From Gp1-AA122 sp036378535 (GTDB lineage Bacteria > Acidobacteriota > Terriglobia > Terriglobales > Acidobacteriaceae), in NCBI GenBank assembly GCA_036378535.1, contig DASUWH010000088.1, positions 1 through 64,000 of the forward strand: a DNA stretch of 64,000 nt, written 5' to 3'. This document shows positions 25,633 through 33,555 of the stretch, piece by piece. Numbering within the stretch: the stretch's first letter is position 1; the number at the start of each line of letters is the position of its first letter. The notes below the pieces were generated by a model that saw only the letters and a program-made list of their open reading frames with translations, made no database searches and had not been told where the DNA came from. The position numbers and the translations under genes were made by a program.

Positions 25633-26558
25633 GCGCACTCAATCCTGTCGAGCAGTTCCTGCGCACGGATCGCATTCCGCACATCTGGTGTCCCGGTTGC
25701 GGCATTGGGACAACCGTCAACTGCTTCGCGCGCGCGCTGATCGAATCAAAGGTGGACCTCGACTCCGTCGCCGTGGTCAGCGGCATCGGCTGCACCGGGC
25801 GTGTCGCGGGATACGTGAAGCTGGACTCGTTCCACACCACGCATGGCCGCGCCGTTCCCTTCGCCACCGGACTGAAGCTGGCGAATCCCAAGCTGAACGT
25901 GATCGTCTATTCGGGCGACGGCGATCTGTCGGCCATCGGCGGCAATCACCTGATTCATGCGGCCCGGCGCAACATCGACCTGAAAGTGATCTGCGTCAAT
26001 AACCTGACTTATGCCATGACCGGCGGGCAGACCGCGCCCACCACGCCCGAGCACGCGATTACGGCGACGTCGCCTTACGGAACCTTCGAGCCTGCGTTCA
26101 ACCTGCCGCATCTGCTGGACGCGTCGGGAGCCGTCTATGTGGCGCGGTGGACAACCTTCCACGTCCGCCAGTTGGCACGGGCGATGTCAGAGATCTTCAA
26201 GAAAAAAGGATTCGGCTTCATCGAAATCCTCTCGCCCTGCCCCACGCTCTACCAGCGCCGCAACAAGATGGGCGACGGCCTCGACACCATGAAGTATTAC
26301 AAGGAGAAGAGTAAGGTCCGCCATGGCGCGCCCACCAGCGAAGTCGGGCTGACGCTCAACGGCGAGATCATCGTGGGCAAGTTCGTGGACCGCGACCGTC
26401 CCGACTACGCCTCGCTCATGCGCGCCCAGTATGTGGAAGCGCTGGGCGACCGCTACGTGGACTGCTCGTTATCGCGCGAATGTTCGGAGGGCGAATGCTC
26501 CGACGGCGCGTGTTCCGAATTCGAAACCAAGCCGGGAAAAGAGACCGTATGCAACTGA
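25629..26558 (+). CDS. korB: 2-oxoacid:ferredoxin oxidoreductase beta subunit (KorB)
   Basis: 309 residues starting with the ATG that overlaps the korA stop (ATGA). CPGCGIGTT near residue 18 and SGIGCTGR contribute the 4Fe-4S cluster site. The thiamine-diphosphate motif is GDGDLSAIGGNH to VICVNN. The C-terminus is unusual: after the normal end it carries a Cys/Glu/Ser-rich tail with three Cys (about residues 287-297, RECSEGECSDGACSEF). The function of the tail is unknown. Confidence 0.93.
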   Translation: MSALNPVEQFLRTDRIPHIWCPGCGIGTTVNCFARALIESKVDLDSVAVVSGIGCTGRVAGYVKLDSFHTTHGRAVPFATGLKLANPKLNVIVYSGDGDLSAIGGNHLIHAARRNIDLKVICVNNLTYAMTGGQTAPTTPEHAITATSPYGTFEPAFNLPHLLDASGAVYVARWTTFHVRQLARAMSEIFKKKGFGFIEILSPCPTLYQRRNKMGDGLDTMKYYKEKSKVRHGAPTSEVGLTLNGEIIVGKFVDRDRPDYASLMRAQYVEALGDRYVDCSLSRECSEGECSDGACSEFETKPGKETVCN

Positions 26559-27139
26559 CCGAAATTCGCATAGCCGGATTCGGCGGCCAGGGCGTGATTC
26601 TCTCCGCCATCATCCTGGGCCGCGCTGCATCGATTCATCAGGGCGCGTTCGCCACCATGACCCAGAGCTTCGGCCCCGAAGCTCGCGGCGGCGCCTGCAG
26701 CGCCCAGCTCATCCTGTCGGAAGCGCCGATCCTGTACCCCTATGTCACGAACCCTGACATCCTGGTGGTGATGTCGCAGGAGGCCTACACCCGCTTCGTT
26801 CCCGAGCTGAAAGACGGGGGCACGCTGATTGTCGAGCAGGACCTGGTCCGCGTCTCCGAACTGAAGCCCAATACCCGCGTCTTCAGCATTCCCGCCACCC
26901 GCCTCGCCGAAGAACTCGGCAAACGCATGGTCCTGAACTCCGTCATGGTCGGCTTCTTCACCGCCGTCACCCAGTTGCTGAGTAAAGACGCGGTGTCGAA
27001 AGCCGTCTCCGACTCCGTGCCTTCTTCCTTCCGCGAGCTGAACCTGAAAGCGTTTGAGAAAGGGTTCGAGTATGGACTGTCGCACTCGGAAGCGGTCATC
27101 GCGCGGGGATATGAGGACGTGGTGTACGCGGAGGAATAG
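26549..27139 (+). CDS. korG: 2-oxoacid:ferredoxin oxidoreductase gamma subunit (KorG)
   Basis: 196 residues from the ATG at 26549, overlapping korB by 10 bases. The family signature IRIAGFGGQGVILSAIILG opens the protein, and FGPEARGGACSAQLILS follows, as in gamma subunits that bind the CoA side. Last gene of the kor operon; the following pentapeptide gene is 43 bases away but differs in base use and is probably a separate insertion. Confidence 0.93.
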   Translation: MQLTEIRIAGFGGQGVILSAIILGRAASIHQGAFATMTQSFGPEARGGACSAQLILSEAPILYPYVTNPDILVVMSQEAYTRFVPELKDGGTLIVEQDLVRVSELKPNTRVFSIPATRLAEELGKRMVLNSVMVGFFTAVTQLLSKDAVSKAVSDSVPSSFRELNLKAFEKGFEYGLSHSEAVIARGYEDVVYAEE

Positions 27140-27182
27140 CTGAAGCGCGTCCACGAGAGGCATAATTGACCTAGTTCTCGAT

Positions 27183-28748
27183 ATGAAGCGAGGCCGGGGT
27201 ACAAGCGATCGCTCGCCGAAACGCAAAGCAGAAATTGAGCAGGCCCGATCTGATGTATCCAGCAGCGAAGCACGACGCGAGCCTATGAACCAAACAGCAG
27301 GCGACGAAGAAACCAAACTAAAGCTCAAGAAGCTTAGATTCGAAGCAAGCTGGGGCAGTCGTCTTGAGATTTTCAAATCGGTAGGTAGCGTCATAGCAGC
27401 TCTAGGAGTGATTGGCACGCTATCCGTAGCTTTCTACCAACAGAGCGAATCTAGGATTTCGCGAGATGACGACCGATTCGACCGTTCAGTTGCGCGTGTA
27501 GGAAGTAGTAATACACCTGAGCGGTTGACCGGCCTTGCCGGACTACAGCAGTTCTTAACTTCTGGCGATGCAGATCGACAAAGGGCAGCTTTGCTATACC
27601 TGGTGAACGCGACTGCTATTGAGACGGATCCTGCGGTCCGCGGCGCGATGATTGACACGTTCAACTCCCTCCGAGAGCTCCGAGTAGCTCCTTCTGCCCT
27701 AAACGCGGGTTTATTGGCTGCTAGAGATCGGAATCGAGCGCTCTTGAATCGTTTGTTTAGTCGCCCTTGGTCCGCAACAAAAACGAAGCCCTCGTTTGAT
27801 GTAGATCTTCCCGAACTAGCAATGGACCCCGTACCCCAACTGGAAAAAGATGAATTAATGGCTACGGGGGGAGCTATCGCCGCTCTAGTACGCGCTGGAG
27901 CCAAAGTCGGCGATCTCTCTCATACATTTTGTAAGGACTGCGATTTCAGCAGTTCGCCGGACAAGAAGATTGATCTTTCTGGAGTGAACTTTGATTCGTC
28001 AATCCTGCGCCACGCGAAGTTCTTTGGCACGAATCTTGACGGCTCATCATTTTCCAACGCTGACCTCTTTTACACCGATTTCACTAGTGCTTCCCTCAAG
28101 CACGCAAAGCTGACCGAAGAGCCTCAGACGGTTCCGTATAAACTTCAAGCTGGTTACGCAACAAGAAACCTCAGCAATGTTTGGGGAACTACGTTCGCTT
28201 GTGCCGATCTTACCGATGCTGAGTTCTCAGGTCAGTTGGTATTTGGGTTAATCTTCAATGACCCGATTTTTGGAGGATACGGTCGAGATGAATTCTTTGG
28301 CGCGGACCTAAACGACACAAACTTTATAGGCGCACAGTTCTATGTCGCAGTCCCGTCGGATAGAGTTTCTCCTGGAGAGAACTCATTTCCGCTCGGGCAG
28401 CTTAGCCCCGTGGGGCAAGCCCCCGGTTCAGGTCTGAGCGATCCGATCGACTATGTTGGGAATCAAAAGTATGTTGTCTGGACATCAGCGCTATCGAACG
28501 ACACCGGGTTCACCACTCCGATCAAGGGCCCCTACCGCAGGAGTTTAATATTTGTGATTTCCTCCTTGGGATTTGCGAAGAATCTTGACACAGCGAAACT
28601 TCCACCTGCGGTATTAAACTACATCAAGCAGAACAAGAGCATATTCGAGAAACCTGCAAGGTCCTATGATTGTAAAGGTAACAGGAGCTTCGATATAACG
28701 TTGATGTTTGGTCCCGACGACGTCGGCCCGAAAAATACAAGGCCTTGA
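27183..28748 (+). CDS. Pentapeptide-repeat membrane protein
   Basis: 521 residues. A charged N-terminus precedes one membrane helix (VGSVIAALGVIGTLSVAFY, about residues 67-85). A helical region with HEAT-like spacing follows (ERLTGLAGLQQFLTSGDADRQRAALLYLVNA). From about 255 to 310 come pentapeptide repeats of the A(D/N)LxX kind (DLSGVNFDSSILRHAKFFG and NADLFYTDFTSASLKHAKL), with further units near 340-380. This plan is seen in predicted signalling or conflict-associated proteins. Codon and base use are clearly more AT-rich than in the kor genes, suggesting transfer. An ATG at 27285 is an alternative start. Function unknown. Confidence 0.75.
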   Translation: MKRGRGTSDRSPKRKAEIEQARSDVSSSEARREPMNQTAGDEETKLKLKKLRFEASWGSRLEIFKSVGSVIAALGVIGTLSVAFYQQSESRISRDDDRFDRSVARVGSSNTPERLTGLAGLQQFLTSGDADRQRAALLYLVNATAIETDPAVRGAMIDTFNSLRELRVAPSALNAGLLAARDRNRALLNRLFSRPWSATKTKPSFDVDLPELAMDPVPQLEKDELMATGGAIAALVRAGAKVGDLSHTFCKDCDFSSSPDKKIDLSGVNFDSSILRHAKFFGTNLDGSSFSNADLFYTDFTSASLKHAKLTEEPQTVPYKLQAGYATRNLSNVWGTTFACADLTDAEFSGQLVFGLIFNDPIFGGYGRDEFFGADLNDTNFIGAQFYVAVPSDRVSPGENSFPLGQLSPVGQAPGSGLSDPIDYVGNQKYVVWTSALSNDTGFTTPIKGPYRRSLIFVISSLGFAKNLDTAKLPPAVLNYIKQNKSIFEKPARSYDCKGNRSFDITLMFGPDDVGPKNTRP

Positions 28749-28788
28749 GCAATTCGGAGGGCTGCCTCACCGCGGGTGGCCCGGGTTA

Positions 28789-29007
28789 ACTCACCACCGA
28801 ACATCCGCACCCAAGCAGAGCTTGGATGGGGTACCCCATTTTGTTCTCAGGTTCTGCGGTGCGCTTCAAGATCAATCTCTGGGGGGCGGGTGGCCCGGCC
28901 TAGCGCATTGCACTCACCACCGAACACCCCCACCCAAGCAGAGCTTGGATGGGGCACCCCATTTTGTTCTCAGGCTCTGCGGTGCGATTCAAGATCAATC
29001 TCTGGGG
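28789..29007. repeat. Direct repeat of 96 bp carrying REP-type double hairpins
   Basis: Copies at 28789-28884 and 28912-29007 are offset by 123 bases and differ at five positions by eye. Each contains CCAAGC-AGA-GCTTGG followed by ATGGGG-YACCCC-AT and then a shared tail (TTTTGTTCTCAGG to TCAAGATCAATCTCTGG). A shorter third hairpin (CCAAGC-TTC-GCTTGG) follows at 29016-29030. They lie at the 3' side of, and partly inside, the RAYT gene. Confidence 0.85.
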
Positions 29008-29630
29008 TGGCCCGTCCAAGCTTCGCTTGGGCGGGGATTTTCGGCGGCGCGAAGCCTTACTGTCGGGAAAATGCCGGCGCTCTCGCGCAAGCGCGCCGTC
29101 CAATGCGACTCGATTTCGACTACCCCTCTTTGTCCTGTGAGGTAATGACGAAAGCTGCTCCACTCCCAGTCTTCAGGACGTTCCACTAGCCCGCGGGTCA
29201 CCGGATTGCGGTGAATATAGCGCAGCTTCTGCACAAACTTCTTCTCGTTCCAGACATTAAAATTGAGGCGACTAGCGGGCGTCTGGGCCCGCTGCCGAAA
29301 TCCCGAGCCCGCCGAGGGATCGTAATACCGCGCCTGCCAAAAGGGTTCCTCCGCCCGCAAGGCAAGCGTGCGCGCCACCCCCTGCTTCAACGACTGCATA
29401 GCATGTGCCAGGTCATTCCGCTCGGGTTCGCTGAACAGCAGATGTACGTGCTCGGGCATCACCACATATCCATAGACGCACAAGGCATAGGATTGGCGGG
29501 CCCGCTCCAGAGCCAGTTCAAACGTCGCGCGAGAGTTTGGTGTTGGGAACTTCGGGCGCCGATGGAAACAACTGCAGGTGATGAAGTGAAGCTGGCGCGT
29601 GTGCTGAAAGGGCTTTAATCCCCAAGGCAC
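28995..29630 (-). CDS. REP-associated tyrosine transposase (RAYT)
   Basis: 211 residues from a GTG. The HUH single-strand transposase core is visible: LHFITCSCFHRR, then YGYVVMPEHVHLLFSEP with the H-x-H metal motif, and YIHRNPVTRGLVERPEDWEWSSFRHY with the catalytic Tyr region. RAYT proteins act on REP palindromes, and palindromes of one type flank this gene on both sides (28811-29030, 29685-29700, 29891-29905). The last 15 residues (NPRPSEAWTGHP) are translated from a REP unit, so the ancestral stop was probably lost by repeat insertion. Confidence 0.88.
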   Translation of the reverse strand: MPWGLKPFQHTRQLHFITCSCFHRRPKFPTPNSRATFELALERARQSYALCVYGYVVMPEHVHLLFSEPERNDLAHAMQSLKQGVARTLALRAEEPFWQARYYDPSAGSGFRQRAQTPASRLNFNVWNEKKFVQKLRYIHRNPVTRGLVERPEDWEWSSFRHYLTGQRGVVEIESHWTARLRESAGIFPTVRLRAAENPRPSEAWTGHPRD

Positions 29631-30033
29631 GAGGAAAGGTTAGATTCTGTACACTCAATTGTCAGTGACAGTTGAACAACCCCGCCCAAGCCAAGCTTGG
29701 ACGGGGCACCCGGCTCCAACTCAGCCTGCGCATTGCGAGTGACACGGTGTAAGAGGCAAATACAAACGCAAGGTCCCTCGACTCCGCAGAATTGCCTGAA
29801 AAACGGCAATTCTGCTGTGCTCGGGATGACAGAAATGAACTTAGTCAGAGTTCCCTTACGTACTTGTCAGTGATTGCAGAAAATCCCCGCTCAAGCAAAG
29901 CTTGGACGGGGCACCCCTCTTTTGGAATCAGACTTTGCGGTGGCCCGCAGGCGGCGGCTGAGTATCCCAGGTCTCGAACGCACGAGACCTGGGGCGCCCA
30001 GAGTCAGTCATCCATGAACATCCAGCGTAAGCG
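29631..30033. repeat. Intergenic region with single REP units and a long hairpin
   Basis: No gene is supported here. Two REP-type units related to those beside the RAYT gene are present: CCAAGC-CAA-GCTTGG near 29686-29700 and TCAAGC-AAA-GCTTGG at 29891-29905, each followed by ACGGGGCACCC. A separate hairpin with perfect 11-bp arms (29966-29976 and 29983-29993, AACGCA loop) lies 40 bases beyond the stop of the next gene. It has no T-run, so a terminator role is unproven. Confidence 0.75.
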
Positions 30034-30543
30034 CTAGCGAGTTCCCAGCTTGGATTGGAGATCCTGGAACAGGTTCTGCAACAGGACCTGATCGTAGCCA
30101 CGGAAAAACGATTTCAACTGGCCGCGCCAGGTGTTGGCAATCTCGCCGGCGACCTGCACGCGGATCTTCTGCACGCCTTCGATCGCCGCTGGGTTGGTGG
30201 GATCGGTGGCGGGCATGCGCACCATTTTGACGCTGATCTGAACCTTGTAGTTCCAATTGCCGCCGAGGACCACCACGCCTTCATTCCAGGTGGTGCGGAC
30301 ATAGCCGGATTCCTTGTCCATGGTGGCGATGTCGAAATTGTTTTCCAGAATAGTGTTCAGGGTAGTCTGCCAAACCTTGTCGTACTGGTTCTGCAGGTCG
30401 TCACGGACGGGCAGTTCGCGCCAAACCGCATCGCCGGTTACGAACCTAGCGCGCAGCGGCTTGGGAACATCGGCCGCGTGCAGGGCACTCACGGCGAGCA
30501 CCAGCATAGAGACGACGAGGGCGAAACGTCTGATCTGAGTCAT
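30034..30543 (-). CDS. Secreted or periplasmic protein of unknown function
   Basis: 169 residues with a clear signal peptide (RRFALVVSMLVLAVSALHAA, cleavage after HAA). AGGAGAG lies just before the ATG. The mature part is an alpha/beta protein with YDKVWQTTLNTILENNFDI and DKESGYVRTTWNEG, a pattern seen in small envelope proteins where a variable named by its start state is compared with a final state. No catalytic motif is visible. Single gene between repeat-rich spacers. Confidence 0.7.
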   Translation of the reverse strand: MTQIRRFALVVSMLVLAVSALHAADVPKPLRARFVTGDAVWRELPVRDDLQNQYDKVWQTTLNTILENNFDIATMDKESGYVRTTWNEGVVVLGGNWNYKVQISVKMVRMPATDPTNPAAIEGVQKIRVQVAGEIANTWRGQLKSFFRGYDQVLLQNLFQDLQSKLGTR

Positions 30544-31101
30544 GCACTCTCCTAGCGAAAAGCGAATTACAGGGCTGTGTTCCTGCTCGAGATTTATTCA
30601 ACGATGGGAAGTGACAACTCGGAAGGTGACGATAGTACTCAGAGAGCACCTAAGTAATTGGCGCCATGGTGGATTCAATCAGTACGGCGAAGGGGGCAAT
30701 TGCTGGCGTCGGTCGCGAAGAGCATGCCACTGGGGCACACTCCGGGGCCGAAGCCCGCAGCCTGGGGGCATCCGACGGGCACGGATCGCACGTACATCAA
30801 AAGGCGACCCTCAGGCGCTAAAGCGCTCCCATTTCAACGGCCTAAGGGCACGACTGAAGTCGTGCCCTTCCCAAACCCTGCCCCAGTTGGAGTTTTTCCG
30901 CAACCTGTAAAAAGCCGTACCCTCGCTACAAACCGCATTACCGGCGAGAGTGATTGGAGGGCTTGACCGCGCGTCACGGTTCGTGCCATCCTTCCATTCT
31001 TTATCAGCTGCCTACGAGCAGATCGTCTACTCGCCTCCAACTGATGACCCACGGAATGGCCCAAGGCCCGATAGACTGGTTCCCTGTGGTCGCTCATCTG
31101 T
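30544..31101. repeat. Gene-free spacer with two-hairpin repeat
   Basis: No gene is supported in this 558-base stretch. It holds a short stem GCGCT-AA-AGCGC (30815-30826) and a perfect 11-bp hairpin AAGGGCACGAC-TGAA-GTCGTGCCCTT (30844-30869), followed by a pyrimidine-rich tail with a TTTTT run near 30893. The two hairpins look like one dispersed element. The rest shows nothing recognisable. Confidence 0.65.
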
Positions 31102-31475
31102 ATGCGCCCGCGACTTCCATACCGGAAGGCAGTCATCCTGTGCATCGAGGATAATGAAGACTACCTGCGCCTGCGACGGGGTGTCTGAAGAAAAACGGTT
31201 ACATCGTCCTGAGCGCGGTCAGTGCTGCTGCAGCTTGTGAACAACTGAGACGCTCGCCCGTTTCCCTGGTAATTTCCGATCACTTGTTGGGAGACACGAC
31301 CGGAACCGAACTGGCCAAAAAGATCAGGCAGATCCAGCCTCGGGTGCCCATTATGCTTTATTCGGGCACTATGCCCGAGCATCTGGGCGACGTGAACTGT
31401 TTTCTGAGCAAAGCCGAACCGGTGGAATCTTTCTTGAAGATGGTAGGCAGCCTGGTGAACCGGTATCAGGAGTAG
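31102..31475 (+). pseudogene. Receiver-domain (CheY-like) protein, frameshifted
   Basis: An ATG at 31102 opens a receiver domain (AVILCIEDNEDYLRLRRG with the acidic pair) that hits a stop at 31186. The next frame continues it from 31182: CLKKNGYIVLSAVSAAAACEQL, then LVISDHLLGDTTGTELAKK with the phospho-acceptor Asp, IMLYSG, and FLSKAEP with the conserved Lys. One missing base in the GGGG run at 31178-31181 explains the break. It is either a decayed gene or a sequencing error. Otherwise it would be a stand-alone receiver of about 124 residues. Confidence 0.8.
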
Positions 31476-31781
31476 GCTAAAGGCTCGGCCTGCCCTGAAG
31501 ATCAAGCCTGCGGAGTCAGAAATATGGAACCCACCCTCCGCTGAAGCGGAAGGGTGGGGCACCCCTGCCGCGTGAAAAGCAGTCGCCGCAACCTGGCTTT
31601 CCGGGCTTCGGGCGAGGGGCCGGGACATGAACCGGGGAATTGATTGTGCGACCCTGCACAAGATCTCTATCTCTGGAGCCGGTCTTGAGGAGGTTGCGTC
31701 ACAGATATTGGATTCGTAGAAGTTCCAAGCCTACTTTGGCGTGCCAATCACGCGAGAAAAGGACACTCGGCCCCTTCACTT
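31476..31781. repeat. Spacer with REP-like hairpin
   Basis: No gene is supported in this 306-base stretch. A hairpin with arms CCACCCT-CCGC and GCGG-A-AGGGTGG (31531-31557, TGAA loop, one bulged A) ends in GGGGCACCCC, the same tail as the REP units near the RAYT gene. Confidence 0.6.
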
Positions 31782-32348
31782 TTATTGCGATCCAAAGGTT
31801 CGGAATAAGAACGTACTTCGCGACTGTGCCAGCAGCGGCTTGCCGTTAAATGTGGCTTCGCCGTTTTTGTAGCCGCCTACCACATACTTCCAGCCAAACA
31901 TAAGTCCACCGCTCAATCTCAATCGGTAGATCTGTCCAGGTGTAACTTCTATTCCGCCTCGCGCGAACTGGAACATCACCCGGTCGGGGTTCGCGCTTGA
32001 TACGCTTTGCGTGGCAACGGCCAGGACCTGTCCTGTTGAGTCCAGCACACTAAGGGTCAGATCATCCGCCTTTGCGCCGGGATTACCAACTACCAGTTCT
32101 ACTTCGACAGCGGTCAGTCTGGGGAGCGACGGCGTGAAACCCTGTTCTACGTCGTTGACCAGGTTGGTCCAAGCCCGGTCCCATCCCGCCGTGTTCACCT
32201 GGTCCGGTTGCTCGGATGCTTCCTCCACCGGGGTCACGGAAGTTGTGGGAGGGGGATTGGCTATTGCCTTCCGCCTGCACGCCATTGTGAACAAAACCAT
32301 GAAGGCCAATCCTGTCACAGCCAGCTCAAGTCTGATCAGAGAGGTCAT
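31782..32348 (-). CDS. Putative lipoprotein, unknown function
   Basis: 188 residues. A short N-terminus and hydrophobic run (LAVTGLAFMVLFTMA) end at Cys24 in a lipobox-like TMAC. A Pro/Thr-rich linker follows (NPPPTTSVTPVEE). The C-terminal 130 residues are beta-rich with alternating hydrophobics (AVEVELVVGNPGAKADDLTLSVLDSTG) and look like a jelly-roll or carbohydrate-binding-like sandwich. No family is assigned. Single gene, convergent with the frameshifted receiver. Confidence 0.65.
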   Translation of the reverse strand: MTSLIRLELAVTGLAFMVLFTMACRRKAIANPPPTTSVTPVEEASEQPDQVNTAGWDRAWTNLVNDVEQGFTPSLPRLTAVEVELVVGNPGAKADDLTLSVLDSTGQVLAVATQSVSSANPDRVMFQFARGGIEVTPGQIYRLRLSGGLMFGWKYVVGGYKNGEATFNGKPLLAQSRSTFLFRTFGSQ

Positions 32349-32481
32349 AGTCGATCAACCTAAGAATGGACAAGGCAGTAAATCTTTCGCACTTTATCAG
32401 GCAAAAGTGGGAGCGTGATCGGTGCATGAGGATTCAATCCTCGGACCGAAAAAAAATCTAAAAAAAAGCTTGCTTCTTTTC

Positions 32482-32507
32482 TAGTGTTGTAGTTAACTAT
32501 AACACTA
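32482..32507. promoter_or_regulatory. 26-bp near-perfect palindrome, likely operator of the YtrA-type regulator
   Basis: The half-site TAGTGTTGTAGTT (32482-32494) pairs with AACTATAACACTA (32495-32507) at 12 of 13 positions. It lies 79 bases before the start of the first gene in a unit that includes a YtrA-type GntR gene. A possible promoter overlaps it: TTGCTT (32470) and TTAACT (32493) with a 17-base spacer. Binding here would block transcription. Confidence 0.7.
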
Positions 32508-32585
32508 TAACGATCCGGCCAGCGGTTCCGGCGTTGAGCAAGGAAGCTGACCTGAAAGTAAACGAGTTCTTAAGGAGATTGAAAC

Positions 32586-33125
32586 ATGAAATCCATTCGA
32601 ATTTGCCTGAGCGTTCTGTTGATAGCATTCTCCGCCATGGCTTTTGCGCAATCCGATGCGCAAAAGTCGTTCGAGAAAATGAAAACATTCGCAGGATCGT
32701 GGGAAGGCCCCGTGGTACTCGATCCTCCAACCCCCGAAATGAGCGACGGCAAGCCGGTACACGTTTCGCTTAGGGTTACCTCGCGGGGAAACGCGCTCGT
32801 ACATGAGATGCAGGAAGCAGGAACGGAATTGGATACGACCAAGTACGACCATCCGGTCACGATGTTTTATGTGGATAGCGATCGCCTGACACTGATCCAC
32901 TATTGTGACGCGGGAAACCGGCCGCGCATGACGGGCAAAGTTTCACTGGACGGCAAGAAGGTGGAATTTGATTTTGTGGATCTCTCCGGTGGCAATCAGT
33001 ACGGACACATGTACCATGCTGTGTTTACCAATATCGATGCCAACCACCACATCGAGGATTGGACGTATCTGATGCCCGGCGACAAGCCCATGCATGCACA
33101 CATGGACTTGCAGCGGACAAAATGA
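32586..33125 (+). CDS. Secreted DUF1579-like protein
   Basis: 179 residues with a signal peptide (IRICLSVLLIAFSAMAFA, cut before QSDAQ). The start has AAGGAGA nine bases upstream. The mature part begins KMKTFAGSWEGPV and continues as a lipocalin-like beta-barrel with YDHPVTMFYVDSDRLTLIHYCDAGNRPRM, typical of DUF1579-type proteins. It is probably periplasmic or secreted; no ligand is known. It is the first gene after the palindrome and 36 bases before the regulator gene, so it is likely co-regulated with the ABC exporter. Confidence 0.75.
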   Translation: MKSIRICLSVLLIAFSAMAFAQSDAQKSFEKMKTFAGSWEGPVVLDPPTPEMSDGKPVHVSLRVTSRGNALVHEMQEAGTELDTTKYDHPVTMFYVDSDRLTLIHYCDAGNRPRMTGKVSLDGKKVEFDFVDLSGGNQYGHMYHAVFTNIDANHHIEDWTYLMPGDKPMHAHMDLQRTK

Positions 33126-33161
33126 CGGAGAGCTCTCGAGTAATACGATTGGGGCACCAGG

Positions 33162-33551
33162 ATGGACCGTGAGTGGAACGACAATCAGCCGATTTACCGC
33201 CAACTGCGAGACCGGGTCGTGGCGATGATCCTCGACGGGGTGCTCAAGGAGGGTGATCCGTTGCCGTCGGTGCGCAGTGTGGCGGCGGAATACCGGGTCA
33301 ATCCGCTCACGGTTCTGAAGGGCTATCAAGAACTGGTAGATGAGCAACTCGTAGAGAGCAGGCGGGGTTTGGGAATGTTCGTCAAAGATAAAGCTCGCAA
33401 TCTGTTGCTGCAGGGGGAACGGCAGAAATTTCTCGCGGAAGAATGGCCCCGGGTCCAGGCCACCATTCAACGGCTGGGGCTCAAGGCAGAAGACCTGCTG
33501 AACGGCGGCGGGCGCCAGTCGAAGTCGAAGGCCAAAGAGGAGGAGCGTTGA
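33162..33551 (+). CDS. GntR family regulator, YtrA subfamily
   Basis: 129 residues. The winged helix spans about 10-75: PIYRQLRDRVVAMILDGVLKEGDPLPSVRSVAAEYRVNPLTVLKGYQEL, then SRRGLGMFV. The short C-terminal helix is the YtrA-type dimerisation region, with no effector domain. Such regulators usually repress an adjacent ABC exporter operon and respond to envelope-targeting stress. The adjacent ATPase and membrane genes fit this exactly. Confidence 0.93.
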   Translation: MDREWNDNQPIYRQLRDRVVAMILDGVLKEGDPLPSVRSVAAEYRVNPLTVLKGYQELVDEQLVESRRGLGMFVKDKARNLLLQGERQKFLAEEWPRVQATIQRLGLKAEDLLNGGGRQSKSKAKEEER

Positions 33552-33555
33552 CCAA

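Noticed and set aside
28789..29007. CRISPR-like array
   Set aside because: Only two long copies with a 27-base gap, no spacer-repeat alternation and no cas genes; REP/RAYT explains it better.
28708..29189. Two overlapping plus-strand frames of about 140 residues
   Set aside because: They are translations of the 96-bp direct repeats and REP palindromes, with internal repetition but no gene signals.
32428..32442. Terminator-like hairpin GAGGAT-TCA-ATCCTC near an A-run
   Set aside because: The A-run follows on the plus strand where no gene ends; on the minus strand the T-run precedes the stem, so it does not fit a rho-independent terminator for either direction.
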